NCBI GenBank assembly: GCA_900660155.1
Contig: CABFPE010000100.1
Coordinates: forward strand, 1,512,073-1,576,072
Length of the DNA stretch: 64,000 nt
From: Hofstenia miamia
Lineage: Eukaryota; Xenacoelomorpha; Acoela; Hofsteniidae
Reading direction: 5' to 3'
Made by a program: the position numbers and the translations under genes. The notes under the pieces are model-generated. The model was given only the letters and a program-made list of their open reading frames with translations, ran no database searches and was not told the DNA's origin. Below, in pieces: positions 37,546 through 49,700 of the stretch. Positions within the stretch are counted from its first letter, which is position 1; each line of letters opens with the position of its first letter.

Positions 37546-38842
37546 AGGAATCAGTGCTGTAAACTGATTACGCGAAGGCAAATGTTATTAATTGCATCAG
37601 TGATGTTAAAAAAAATATGTATACGTATTGATTATACATTACAAGTAGTTATAACCGCAAGTAGCATAAAGCAATTGTAAACGTTTGTCCACTATGTAAA
37701 GAAAACGTTTTTGAGATATATAGAACTTATAATTAGTCAACACTTTGAAGAGATAAAGGAAGAATAGATAGACAATATTTTTTCAATCTAAAATCTGTCT
37801 AGAAGGAGGAAATAACTGCCTGAATGCGTAGGAAGCTAGCTACTAGATTGTAATTACTTATTTTTAGTAGCACCTATAATTTACAAACAGGCTTAATTAA
37901 AGTCAGTTGAATTCTCATCGCATTATGTGGTAGAGTGGAATGTTTTGCGTCACAACCTTGAAGATAATTCAACCATCTGATTTGTAGTAAGAATAAAACT
38001 AAGTTCAAGGCAATAGAATTGAAAAAACAGCCCCATAATAATTCGTTACGTGGGAGGATGACTGTATTGCTAGCGTTTTCATACATAAATACAATAACAA
38101 AACTGAAATGACAATTGAGAAGATATTAATAGACACCTAACCCCAGTGGAATTCAACTGCTAGAGTTTTAAAATATTCGATTGATTAGGAGTTCAAGTTT
38201 GAGCAGTTCAGGTAAAGTGATTTAAATCTGATTGGAAACAATGCAATTGAATGAAAGACCGAAAATCCTGATCAAATTTCAATTTAACTTTCTCGAAGCA
38301 GTTTTTTGGAAAGAAGCAGTTTTGTGAATTGATTGAATAAGCAACTCAATTGAAACAATTTATTTATTGCAAAAACCCACGGTTTAAACTAATTTTACAG
38401 GACTGAAGCGTCTATTGATCATAATAACTTAACTCGTGTAAGTAACTCATTCGTTTCTCGATACATCCATAAATACGATTTTTTTAAGGCAAAACATTCT
38501 TAGTCATGCCGAGCATATTATATATGATACACTGACAGGCTTAGGATCGTGAATAATCAACAAATGTTTGAATTCAATATCCTCTGACACAGATTATTCT
38601 TGTGAACTTGTCACTATTTTCTTGTTACTTTGTAGCTTTGACTCATAAAATATAGGTTTAAATTACGCAGGTAAAAACTGTCTAGAATAGATGGCTATAC
38701 ATTTGATTGTGCCGTCATTAGGCAAAGGTTAAAAGCATTTCTGGCCTAAACTTCACGCATGATATAGTTGAATATGATCTAAAGAACAACATGAATTACA
38801 TTTATGCATATGTATTTATATGTACTACTCGTAGGATTATAT

Positions 38843-39610
38843 GTCAATGGAGTTCCACAAGGCACTGTCCAAGGTCCTATATAGTTTAATATTACAACAA
38901 ATGACTTGAAGATTTCAGAAAATATGTCTTACAAAAACTACCTGAAGAGTATTTGTTTTAGAAAAAATGATACAGAGATCACAATTTCCTCATAAATGCT
39001 AATAAATCAAAAGAACTTATAACCCCTCTTCGAAGAAATTGTCACATACCAACCCAAAATACTCAGAATTTCTTATTAGTAAGTGAAATGAAAATACTTG
39101 GAATTACAATATCCAACCACCTTAGTTTTCAAAGTCATGTGCTGAATTTAACGAAAAAGATTAACCAGCACATTTACTTGCTCCTAAAGCTTAAACCTTT
39201 GTGATACTCAACTGCTGAGCTGGAACTGTTGTATTCTAGTATTATTGTCAACTTTATTTATTATGGACATGAAGCGTATGCAGCAGAGAACAAGATACAT
39301 TTGGACTATATTGATAGAATACAGAAGAAAGCTATCCGATTCGGAATCATACAATCGTTTACATCAATACATGATTTAATAAAAAAAGATGAACAATTAT
39401 TCAGCAAGATCCAATCAAATTCGACACATCCTTCCTAATAGAACTCAATTCGCTGCAGAGAGATTAAGGCAACGTATGCCTCCAACGATTCTGGCAAAAA
39501 ATATCAAAACCTCAATTTTTTCCAAACAGATACCTGAAATATCCATATCTGTAAATTTGTAAACTATATATTCTGAATGTTATTTTCAGATACATAATCA
39601 TAAAATATAT
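38843..39610 (+). mobile_element. truncated LINE (CR1/L2-like) reverse transcriptase 3' part
   Basis: The start reads VNGVPQGTVQGPI, reverse transcriptase motif of non-LTR elements (usual GVPQGTVLGPLLF). Downstream are EMKILGITISNHLSFQSHV, LTKKINQHIYLLLKL and HLDYIDRIQKKAIRFG (family ...LxxIQKRAIRxI), then NRTQFAAERLRQRMPPTI as a C-terminal block. The segment with the catalytic FADD box between the first two blocks is missing, so there is an internal deletion, plus stops and frame changes. The element ends in the (ATT)n tract. Inactive, 5'-truncated. Confidence 0.85.
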
Positions 39611-39630
39611 TATTATTATTATTATTATTA

Positions 39631-39670
<40 letters not shown>

Positions 39671-39671
39671 T
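39611..39671. repeat. (ATT)n tail of the LINE remnant
   Basis: About 60 bases of near-perfect TTA/ATT repeat, directly after the LINE 3' region. CR1/L2-like elements often end in short tandem repeats instead of poly(A). Confidence 0.93.
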
Positions 39672-42276
39672 ACGAGCATCACAAGTGTATCATATGGGAA
39701 AAGCTCGTCACAAACGAGTTAAGGAAACAACGAAGCGAACAAAAGGTAGTCTAGATTTGGGTTCAAAAAGGCAATTTATAACCGCAAGCTTCTAAAATGT
39801 TTCCCATTGCTCAACAATTTTGTGCTTAGTATTTAACACACATTTGCTGGAGTAGGCTTAAAACAAATAAGGGCTAAAATAAAAAATTTATGATGCAAAC
39901 AATGTCTGCATTATCAAAAGAATTTGAAGAATCAATGTATTTCGGGTGGTTTTAATCAGAAATCCCCAAATAACAAAAAATCGTAAACTAAAAGAACACT
40001 TGAATACGTTACACATAAAATGTAGAAGTCTGACTGATAAACTAGGAACTCTGCAATGCAATTATTATAAGAATGAATAGTTAATTGTAGGGTTCTATGC
40101 AACCATAATTCTTTTGTTCCATCGAGTTTCATTGGATTTGGTCTTACTAAATATTATAGTCTCATGATATAACTAATATTTTGTTCAAAAATTAATAAAA
40201 TGCATGATCTTAGTTGCTTCAACTATGACCTCAATCTCATGTTGGATTCAGTTCCACTGGATGCTTAGTCCCAATTCCATTACATTGCGTCTATTGAAAA
40301 TTGCAATTGACTGGATGGAATCGGAAACCTCAATCACTTAAATTTAATTTGAACAGTATCAACATTAAGTACTGACTTCGAGGCAATACCTTATCGCATG
40401 CAGATTGAGTACAAGTATTTCAAGAATTGAGCTTGGAAAAAATTGTTTAACACCTAACGAAATACTTTGTGCATTGATGAAGAATATTTTTGAAAAATAA
40501 AATGGCTTTTAAATAATCTCAGTTTCTTCTATAAAATATGAAAGTTTAAATATAGAATTTAATATGGAATGTTTTGGGAACGCTTGACACACCAGAAACA
40601 ATCTCCAATGTTATTTTAAAATCAATTATGCATTATTTTTATAGGTTACGTTATTAATAGAACTGTCAAAGGACAGAAAGCAAGAGTATTTGCGAACTTT
40701 ACAATGTTGAACAATTCATTTTAACAAAAGACTCAGAAAATGCGACTACTGGCTAATCGATATAAAGCACCTCATTCATAGCCCATGTGAACTTCGCAAC
40801 CAGCTTATTGACATTTAAACAATTGCTTTCACACAAAAGAATGGAAAAACGACGATCGCAACTTGACTGCAAATAATAAATCCAGAAACAAAAAGCGAAT
40901 ATTAAAATGTTATTCTAACTTTCACAAGTCTACGTTAGACAATGACGCTGATTCCTCATCAGCTGCCACAAACCCCCGTGGCCTGAATCAGTGCAACTGC
41001 CTTTCGATAGGAATTTTACACAAAGCAGAAATTGAAATTGAGCAAAGCAAAATAACCATTTTTCATTGGTAATTACAAACCCAAATTCGGAGCAAAATTT
41101 TACGATCTCAATCCGAAATTAACCAAAATTATGAATCCAACGTTTAGAAAATTAGATGCGAAGTAATATTAAGCATATATATTGCTATATTTAGTCAAGA
41201 TAAGAAACCGATTTTTCACGTAAATCAAACAAAAAGTGATGAAAATCTTACACAAAACTTTTAAATTAACCTATATGAAAAAATATCAGGCCTTTCTCCG
41301 ATTGCTCGTTAGAAAGAAACTATTGTCCAAGACGATGATAAGTGCTGATTTGCAATTTAAGATAACCGACAATGGAAACAAATGCAATATTTGGGCACAT
41401 TTAATTAGTAAATAATTGTATCACAATAAACATTATTAATCGCATTTGATTAAAACGTCTCCTGAACGCTGTGATTGCAGTCTAAATGAATTGTAATAAA
41501 AATGATTTGATCGACTTAACCTGAGTTTGATTAGTTGCTCAAAATTAGAACAAGTTTGGAATTTTATCTTGCTAGTTAAACTAGGTAAAGTTATATCGCA
41601 GTTTGAATCTTGTTCAAGAAAATGTTAAAACAAATGGATATTGAAACGCATAGCATTAGTAACATACAAAAACCATTAATCAAAACCACTCAATGTGTGC
41701 GAGAACATTATTGAAACACTGTAACAGTGTACTTTACACTCATACAGGAATTTCAAACATGCATATATTTCGACTTTAGGAGCACAATTATCATTACTTT
41801 ACTGATTTGAGTGTTTATATTCCAATGTAATTAAAAGGAATACATACATTTAAAATCCACATTTAAGAAGATTGACATTAATGGATTTGTGAGGTAGAGT
41901 ATAAAGTGCTCTTGCAGCAAATTATAAAATTTTAATAATAATTAAAATTTGATTAAATTTGAGATCAAAGCGTATCATAAAAAGCTATTTATTAATCAAC
42001 ATTCCGATTTTCAGTAGCAGAAAGTTTTACGATAACATTTAAATTTCAGAAAACAACTGGTAAATATATGTTTACATTGACTCTGACCTGGAATGCAACT
42101 ACAATTATCTTTGAAAATTCATACTTTATATAATATATTGGAACAATAGGCACAGAGGCCTTCATCTTAGGTTTAAAATTGAAAATGAAATAATAAAATA
42201 TTTGCAAAATTTTCGTTTAAAAAGTATTTGATATGAAAAACCCGAGTAAGATCAACTGCATATTTAATTGGCTCAC

Positions 42277-42605
42277 ATTTTTAAACATGAACTTTTCCAC
42301 AGCTCAACCCGAGATAAACTTGCACTTCTTCTAATAGCCTGTCTTTGATGGACTGCGGGACTGCCAATCGATGTATGCCATCTACGAAACGTTGCTGTGT
42401 TATACAAAGGCGTAGAAGGTGATGGAGTCCATGATGAATGCCTTCCGATTAGCGGGCTTGTACGTCCCGGATTAGGTAAAAAATTATAGTGATTTCCAGG
42501 CATCGAAGGCGAATGTGAGATTGTGTTGGCGTACATATTGTCCAAAGTGCAGAATTCCATTTCAAATTGCCCGCCACAATTGACACATGCTGCGCTAGTT
42601 TTAAA
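42277..42605 (-). CDS. DTN (dystrobrevin): dystrobrevin exon B: long Ser/Pro/Arg-rich linker after the ZZ domain
   Basis: An open stretch of 109 codons starting FKTSAACVNCGG and ending SSCLK, then two bases of a split codon. It is placed in dystrobrevin because it is on the same strand, lies between the ZZ and coiled-coil exons, and both ends match in phase: acceptor ...ttcag in phase 0 after the ZZ exon, donor gtgagc leaving phase 2 for the next exon. Sequence features: a CVNC pair near the start plus a third Cys (EFC), a middle part rich in Ser, Pro, Asn and His (TPSPSTP, RTSPL), and a basic patch IRRSASLSRVEL with an RRxS site of the kind used by basophilic kinases. Vertebrate dystrobrevins have a linker here but I see no clear match to this sequence, so the family link rests on phase and position. 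The start of the exon is less certain than its end. Confidence 0.75.
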
Positions 42606-43598
42606 CTGAATAGCTTTCTGTACAAAAGCAGGAAAGCTATTATTTTGCTAAATGAATAATTTATATCAAGCTGACCAATCAGCTGTCGAATAGGAAACAA
42701 CGAATCTGCTTTAAGAATTATAGTTTGTGTGTCTATTCCCCGTGCATCAATAAAGATGTGGAAAGGAGTAGAATATCGAAATTCGTAAACATTTAAATGC
42801 TTACCTCAAACCGGGTCACAAACACAATTTGTAAGGAGTTTAGCGTAGTAATTGATAAATTGTAATTTATGCGCATTAATTAACAAAGAGGCAAATATAT
42901 GTTAACCAATGACAACTTTTATAAATAGCGTAAATATGCAAACAGTAATAATTATAATTTGTAAATTATAATCAACATTTATGGTAAATTAGGACTCAAA
43001 TTGTGAGCTTAGTTTGCTATTCGACTCGAATTTGACAAGTCTGCTTTAAACGAAATACGTTTTTAAATTTTTTCGGTCGTAAATGTTCGTTCACGCAATT
43101 TTGATAGTGTTAATAACTAAAAAAATTACTGTGTGATTTGGTTGCAAATATCAGAAATAAATTTGAGAAAAACTATTGTAAATAAATGAATAAGTTGCTT
43201 TACTTTTCAGCTATGCATATATTCAAAGTAAATAAACAGTTTGAAAACAATCTGATGAGAATGGCCAATACTTTTGAAAATCCTTCTTAAAATTAGAGGA
43301 TTTTAATGGATTAAGAGTGATGGTGAAACACAACAACTTAAAAAGCACGAAAATGTTCAAGTATGATGAAAATACTCAACTGTACACCACATTGTACACA
43401 AATCATACAGCTGTTATCAACAAACTTGCATTTAATGACGAAATATCGAAGAGTATGATTATTACTTCTTCTAGTGGTCTTCCTCTTGATATTAATCTTC
43501 ATATTAGGTCTTCGACCTTAGAGTTGTCTAGTACTGCCAAAGGCTTACATCTGCATTTGTAGCCGTTCACTTGGGTTCATGTAATGTTCTTCTCATTG

Positions 43599-44015
43599 GA
43601 CTGTCGAAAAAGTGCATTCATAGATTGCAGTCCGTTCAGAACCTTGCGGCACATCACTCGGATTTGAAACAGTTACATTTGCTACAGATCTCCGCACGTA
43701 TTTAGAACAAGATTGCCTCAGTAGTTGGGAAATCCGAATTATATCAGATGTCTACTTGCGTTATACAGTACTATGTTACTTTATCGACCAATTTCTCATT
43801 CAAACAAATTCTTCACGCTTCTCACTATAGTTGGTACGCGTGTTTGTAACGGTATTCCGGGTTTAATTCGCACTTTCACAAGTCTATGAAATCTTCAAAT
43901 CCAGACTAAAGACTTTCCTTTTCAGTAGTGGATTTAATTAAAATTTTTGTATATTGTTGGCGGCTATACGCCCTTTTGATTTATAGTGGAGTATAAATAC
44001 ACACTATTATTATTT
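43599..44015 (+). mobile_element. LINE (CR1/L2-like) 3' end
   Basis: A frame reads SKKCIHRLQSVQNLAAHHSD, matching the LQxVQNxAARLV block near the end of the reverse transcriptase ORF. Further on, NGIPGLIRTF and FKSRLKTFLF-like sequence match the final NxLPxxIRxxxSLxxFKxxLKTxLF segment. The tail has GTATAAATACACACTATTATTATT, typical of 3' ends of such elements. Frames change between blocks; the copy is old and 5'-truncated. It is a different copy and probably a different family from the one at 38843. Confidence 0.75.
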
Positions 44016-44056
44016 TTTCTTATATTAAAATTTTTAATATTAGGCTGAGTGGCAAA

Positions 44057-44268
44057 ATGGCAAAATTAAACAAAATCCACACTGATTATTTGTCACTTGT
44101 GCAATGGAAGAACTCATTTCAAAAAGAAGCGTAATGAGGAACTGGCGTGCTGATCAAAATTTGGCCGATAAATTCTCTGCCAGACGTTTGGAGGATGAAA
44201 GCAATCACTTGATCAATTGCAGGTTGATGCAACGGAAAATACAGACATTCTTATTTCCAATGTCATAA
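44057..44268 (+). pseudogene. possible tektin-like fragment
   Basis: One frame from 44057 reads MAKLNKIHTDYLSLVQWKNS then FQKEA and a stop. An overlapping frame reads SVMRNWRADQNLADKFSARR then LEDESNHLINCRLMQRKIQT. The layout (MAxL...YLxxxW..., then AD...S.R..ESxxLI....Q) recalls the N-terminus of tektins, filament proteins of cilia. It has no introns, shows a frame change and starts about 40 bases after a LINE 3' end, which would fit a decayed retrocopy. The similarity is from memory and weak; it may be chance. Confidence 0.25.
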
Positions 44269-45028
44269 AGTCAAATCCATTATACAATATGGAGTCTTCA
44301 GGCGACATTTTTATTGAGCTAAATTTATACATATCTCGCTGTAAATATCCCATTCAGAACTAGAAACAGCCATTGTAAGCGCGAAATGAATGTTAAATAA
44401 AAGCATTGTATATTATATCTTGTTGGTGTTAATTAAAAAATTTAAATAGAAACAAATCACACAATGAACGTGAACAATTTGTTATGGATATCTGATGGCT
44501 TTTTTCTTGTTGAAATGACTGTTTTTGATCAATTGGCATTCTAGTGGAAATGTTTCTAAAGCTTCAATCTGATACATTAGTCAGAACATTTGAAGTTTTC
44601 CATTTTGATTTAAATCGGCCTGGAGGTTAACACTAGAATGGCCACACAATTCAAATTTTACTCAATGAAAAATCTTTCATTCAGCTATGAAACATTGATT
44701 AAATTTTAAAACAGAGCTTAACTATTAAATCAAAAAAATTCCAGTGGCAACCTTAAATTCGCAATTGTGACTACGTTATAAAATTGCTATAAGATACAGA
44801 ATTTTTGAAATTGTGAACAAAAAATATAAGAAAATCCGTTGATATTGTTGATTTGCTATTTTAGGAACACGACACAACTTTCAAAAAGTCGGGGAAAATT
44901 ATTAATTTTCACAAATTAAACGCTTAAAGTTAGTATATTTTTAATCATTTATTTAGGCTTGTTAATTAATTCAATTACTGTTTAACTAAATTGCAATCAA
45001 CATAGATTTCCGCGGCTGACTATGATAC

Positions 45029-45110
45029 CTCGTGGATATGGATACCACGCAGAGCTGTACGCGGCCATGCCACCGCCACCGGCATTTTTCTCACGCAAAT
45101 GAGCCGCCAT
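45029..45110 (-). CDS. candidate coding exon in a GC-rich patch, unidentified
   Basis: In an AT-rich intron, 45008-45115 is CpG- and GC-rich. On the minus strand, ATG at 45110 (context TTCGATGGCG) opens MAAHLREKNAGGGGMAAYSS then AWYPYPR, followed by a possible donor (G|gtatca), leaving phase 1. The plus strand is also open and reads IPRGYGYHAELYAAMPPPPA then FFSRK and a stop, after a possible acceptor at ...caacatag. Both cannot easily be true. It could be the first exon of a nested or alternative transcript, or a remnant. Phase 1 does not fit the next dystrobrevin exon. Not identified. Confidence 0.25.
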
Positions 45111-45759
45111 CGAAGCAGTTTATATAAAAATGCATTTCACTATCTTAGATTTTTAAATTTCATATCGAAAATTTTTGGATTTAAACAGTTAAAATAAATT
45201 TCGTCATGTGCCCCTTGCGCACAAGTCTGTTAGTTGGTGATCTACTAGATTTGCCTGTCGACAAACCATGTATGCTACCACTTCCTCTTTATCACTCAGC
45301 AGTAGGAGGAGCAATCCGTACAGTTGAGGACTACTAATTTATTGAGGATTGTTAATGACACTGAAGTTAGATTTGGTCCTGCACCGAAAAAGTGATATAG
45401 TCTTGTTATCTTGTTCCGATTTTCTTACATTTGGCAAGAAAGATGTGCATACAAGTATTTATATGTAGTGGGCAAAAATGAAAGAAGCAATGAAGGACTG
45501 CGAAGAAAGATAGCCGTCCTAAATCAACACACCAAGCACTGTGCCACTTTAGTTATCTATAGGTTTGTTATTCAACTGTTAGGCATCAGTCCTTTGCTTT
45601 GTGATTATTATCCGATTTTTCTAATTGTTTCTTATGTACATAATTCTTAATATGAATATTAATCTTAGATATTTTTTCTTCAGGAGTAGTTCAATTGCTG
45701 TAAATGTCGTAGCTCATCAGTAAGCGTCCAATTTGTTTTAATCTCAGAAGCAAATATTT

Positions 45760-45767
<8 letters not shown>

Positions 45768-45801
<34 letters not shown>
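45768..45801. repeat. (TA)n microsatellite at 3' side of Penelope-like element
   Basis: About sixteen TA units bordering the retroelement below. Confidence 0.95.
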
Positions 45802-45805
<4 letters not shown>

Positions 45806-46538
45806 CTTGAATACCAAGCTTCTTTATCATTTTATGAAAAAACAACAAAAAATTTAATTGAATTTACTTTCGGTACTTACAGTATCATCGTCAGTTAAAA
45901 AAAAAATTATTTGGTGGAAAAAATATATATAAATCATTAATCGATATCAAAATAAACTAAAATTAATGAAGAGTTTGATGACATTTGTAATTAAACTAGG
46001 TTTCTCTTCCTTAATAGAAATTGATTCTGCGATCTTGGTGCATTTATGTTTCATTAAAATATTAAAATCAGATTTTGATGCTTAATGTATTTAAGAGTGC
46101 ATATAAATTTCGGATTGTAAGTGTCCATATATATGTTCTTGAATTCGTGTCTTCAAATATCTTTTGGTTTCACCAATGTAGAAGCTGTTACACTTCTGAC
46201 AATTATATTAATAAACAACCATAAATGACCTTAATTTTTCATCACGCCACTTAGATAAGTTATAAACGTGCGAATTAAGCATTGATAAAATAGGTCTATA
46301 AGGCGGAGATGTTGCATCTTTATGTATTTTGCAAAAACCGTATAGTCTTGGTGGTTGAAAACCAGTAGTATGAAAGCAATTATAATACTCTATGTCGATT
46401 TCTCCCTAATTTTTCGTTTGAAGAAGTGTTTTTTTGAATTTATCTTCTTGAGATTGAAATATTGAAGTTGAAGTTTTCTTCTTATTTAGGAAAACCTTTT
46501 TGAATTTTGTATGTTTTTATTATCTACGACAATCCCAT
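45802..46538 (-). mobile_element. Penelope-like element, internally deleted
   Basis: Minus-strand frame near 46290-46365: TTGFQPPRLYGFCKIHKDAT then PPYRPILSM and VYNLSKW, the PxLYGLPKIHK...RPIVS..YNLSKWL motifs of Penelope-type reverse transcriptase. Shortly after, at about 46130-46205, comes YNCQKCNSFYIGETKRYLKT then RIQEH, the GIY-YIG endonuclease, with a likely catalytic Glu in IAESISIKEEKPSL near 45990-46030. The palm of the reverse transcriptase with its catalytic Asp residues is absent between them, so a large internal deletion is present; there are also stops. The 3' part has CTGACGATGATACTGTAAG, which resembles Penelope 3' ends. (TA)n tracts border both sides. Inactive. Confidence 0.88.
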
Positions 46539-46565
46539 TATATATATATATATATATATATATAT
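46539..46565. repeat. (TA)n microsatellite at 5' side of Penelope-like element
   Basis: About thirteen TA units. The element may continue beyond it in diverged form, but no motif is visible there. Confidence 0.95.
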
Positions 46566-48761
46566 TCCTTTTTGGATTATTAAATCTGTTCACAAATACT
46601 AATTCACAAATCATCATTGTATACTTAAGCTTGAGTTTCTTAACAAATCCAATTCAGATATGTTTAAGGGTAATACCAAAATAAGAAAACTTTGCTCAGC
46701 ATTTCCTCAAAAATGAATTTAAGTCAAAGCGATTTCTGAAATCAGGAAAGATCGATCTAAGTACAAGATTTAATATAAACTCTGGTAATAATTCTAGAAT
46801 TCAAAGAGAGAACATTAATTAAGCAGCCGTTACTTTAATTTAAATCAAAATAATTCTTGATGGCGTCCCCTTTGAATCTTTATTAAAACGGAAAATATTC
46901 ACAGATTGGTTTAATTTAATTTAAATACTATTCAACAAATGATCATGTCTTAGAAAAGAAAATAAATCTAATAATAATTACAAGTGTTTTGCTATATTTA
47001 CATAATGCAGCATTCTGGAATTTAAGCGCTTGAAAACAATCTATGTCGAAGCTTATATTCATAAGGGAAAAGATTTCAGAAAAACAATAATAATCAGAGA
47101 TTGGCAGCGACAGCCCACTGTGCACTAATGGCAAAATATACAAATACATTTTATTCAATATGCAAAATGGCCATTTAATAGTGCTTGTGATTTTTCTGGC
47201 TTACCTTCTAATAATTAAGAATGAGGGGCTAATCGTCCATTTGCTGACTAGATTGAAAGATCAGAAGCTCTGACGATAATAATTGAAGAGTTTAGAAATC
47301 TTCAGCATTGTCTCCGTCTCTTCCAATTTTGTGTTGCTGTTTCAAAAAGTACTTTCAACACGCGCATTTATAAGGCTTCGTTCTAGTTCGGGCCTTCTCT
47401 TAAAATTAAATAAGGCGGTAGAGTCTTTATAAGGTTCTGCTGTTTTATAGCACAGAGGGCTTAAGTTGCATATTTCTATGGCAGACTTATTAGGACTGAC
47501 GGATACTTATAATCTTTAAACCATGATTATTAAATTTACCATGCTGAATGAAATGCAGCAACGTTTTGTTCAATGGAAACCTCTAACCAAAAGCAGCAAA
47601 ATTGTAAAAAAGCCTTCGTTTTTATTTACTTGGCTCCCAAGCCCCATTATAAATCGTACATACAATCTTGCAGCTTGTCTCATAGTCTTGACTGACTTTC
47701 AGTGATTACTCTTAAAGTTTATGGTTTAGCAGAAGTTCGGGTAGCTCTCTACGATCGGCTGCTACTTCATATATCAGTGACTGTTCTTTGTCCGAAGTGC
47801 TCAAAATCTTTTTGATATATTAGAGATAGCGAACGCCAAATTAAGAGATTTACATTCAAACAACCTCCAAAGCGGTCATATCTCTTTGATTGGATAAGTC
47901 AAATTTGACAAATTCATATTTAAATCCTGGATTTATCATCTGCGGTTTTTAGGCTTCAACTGATATTTTTGTTGACATGTTGATTACTTGCTTCTGTTGC
48001 CATTGTCTTTGTGGAATTGTCTACCAAGGTTTTGGTATGTTTGTCATCCATTACTATTAAGCACTAAAAGTGCCTTGTTAGGATGGACATTTCATACAAA
48101 GCCTTTAATTCATGAAAAAATTATAAGATTTGATTTTTTAATATTTCCGCTTATAATACAAGAGATGACTTGAAAATAATGGAATTCAATGTAGTATATA
48201 ACTGAAATTCAACAACAATGAAATGCAACCAAAGGAAAGAAGAGTCGTAAAATTTGCTTTGATAATTTATATTTTTATTAGATAAAAGACGACCTTAGAC
48301 AATAGGCTTAGAATCAGAAGAAGAAGTTCTAAACTCAAGTGATGATTTTGCGCTATAATTTTTTTTCAATATGAATGTTATGTATAGATAAATTCCTTAA
48401 AACTTAGGATGTCCTAACAAATATTATATACATGAATATGAAGCTTAAAATAGAAAATTAAATGAATATTGAAAAAAAAATTATAGGTAGTGATGAATCG
48501 ACTTTTTCGATTGCAGACAGCAGAAATATTGTGTCGCGTCAGCATTAATTAACAAAGTAACCTCAATTTTTAATGTCTCTCTGAATGCCATCAAAATTTG
48601 TTAACTTGCCATTTTTACGCCGCCATGATTTATTATAACAAGACAATGCTTAATTTATAGCTGAAATAGGATTGAATTATTCCATTTTTTTCAAAAAATC
48701 CGATTTTTCGTATCGTTAAAAATATATACATATCTCGATGATTCCAATCGGATTTAATAAA

Positions 48762-49116
48762 CAGGCCGGTTTTAGGGGTGAGGCCCCCTTCTTAAACATC
48801 ATATAAACATTATTAGAAATTGCGGATCATTTATGTGAAAATTGTGACACACTAAAATTTTTAGTGATTTTCATAATGTTAAAAACCAACTTTTTCAGCT
48901 TTTTTCGGCTCCCTCGACAAAGAAGGGTCTTAAAAAGACGAGCATTCATGTGTATATATACATACTTTTAATTTTTGTGGAAAACTTCATAAATAATTGA
49001 AATTTTTGCAACATATGATTAGATTCTGTATAACTTGCAAATAATTAATTGTTTTATAATAATTCTAGCAAAAAAACTTGAATCGCCCCGTTAAAAATTC
49101 TCTAGAAGCGCGCTTT
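48762..49116. mobile_element. hAT-like MITE, family 1, copy 3 (355 bp, diverged)
   Basis: The left end reads CAGGCCGGTTTTAGGGGTGA. The right end, read inversely, has GCGCGCTTCTAGAGAATTTT then TAACGGGGCG, matching the subterminal GCGCGCTTAGGATTTTTAA of copy 1. Flanking 8-mers ttaataaa and ttaataat (7 of 8) fit a hAT duplication. The outermost right bases have decayed. Confidence 0.65.
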
Positions 49117-49663
49117 TTAATAATTGCCGATAAATTTGGTTTAGAATTATACTAGACAGAAAATTCTATAGGGTCGTGAAATCCTGTAAAACTAATAAAA
49201 AATGAAGACGGTAGAAATTAACAAATTGCTAGCTTAGTGTTTGATAAAAACAGATTCTTAGAAAGCTGAAAAAATGTCCAGAAAATGCATCATCTGGAAT
49301 TGGCATGCGATTCAACTTAAAGTAATAAGGTAGTATAAACATGTTATAAAGCACGTCGCCAGTTAACCTGTAATTCCACGACAAATTTAATTGGAAAACG
49401 TGGCGCAATAAAAAGCTTAGAGGAAAAACTAGAGTCTCTCGTGCAAGATTTCCATTAAATTTATGATGGAGAGAATTGCTTCCTTTACAAACAACGCGAT
49501 GTCATTTCAAATTAATATTAATAATGAAACCGACAAGACAGTGCAAATCGACTTCAACTGGCATAAAACAATCTAACATATCAAATCAAGTACTGCTAGA
49601 AATCTATCATTGGATTTTACCAGCATACTATTTGAACAAAGAGAAATATTTCTATACTCAAAC

Positions 49664-49667
<4 letters not shown>

Positions 49668-49697
<30 letters not shown>
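49668..49697. repeat. (TA)n microsatellite
   Basis: About fifteen TA units before the first copy of the 80-bp duplicate. Confidence 0.95.

Positions 49698-49700
<3 letters not shown>

Larger units (their letters stand above)
22861..42276. other. 19.4-kb dystrobrevin intron between exons B and C
   Basis: The largest intron here. Recognised contents: two transposon-end-like GGATCCGCCCTG/GGATCTGGCCCTG blocks near 23455-23532, (TA)n tracts, the 1000-N gap, the mariner remnant, a one-sided hAT-like end near 35208 (CAGGGGCGTAGAAAG), a hAT-like repeat at 37224-37545 and a LINE remnant. Long stretches (24000-27800, 28600-32300, 39700-42270) show nothing I can name. Confidence 0.55.
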
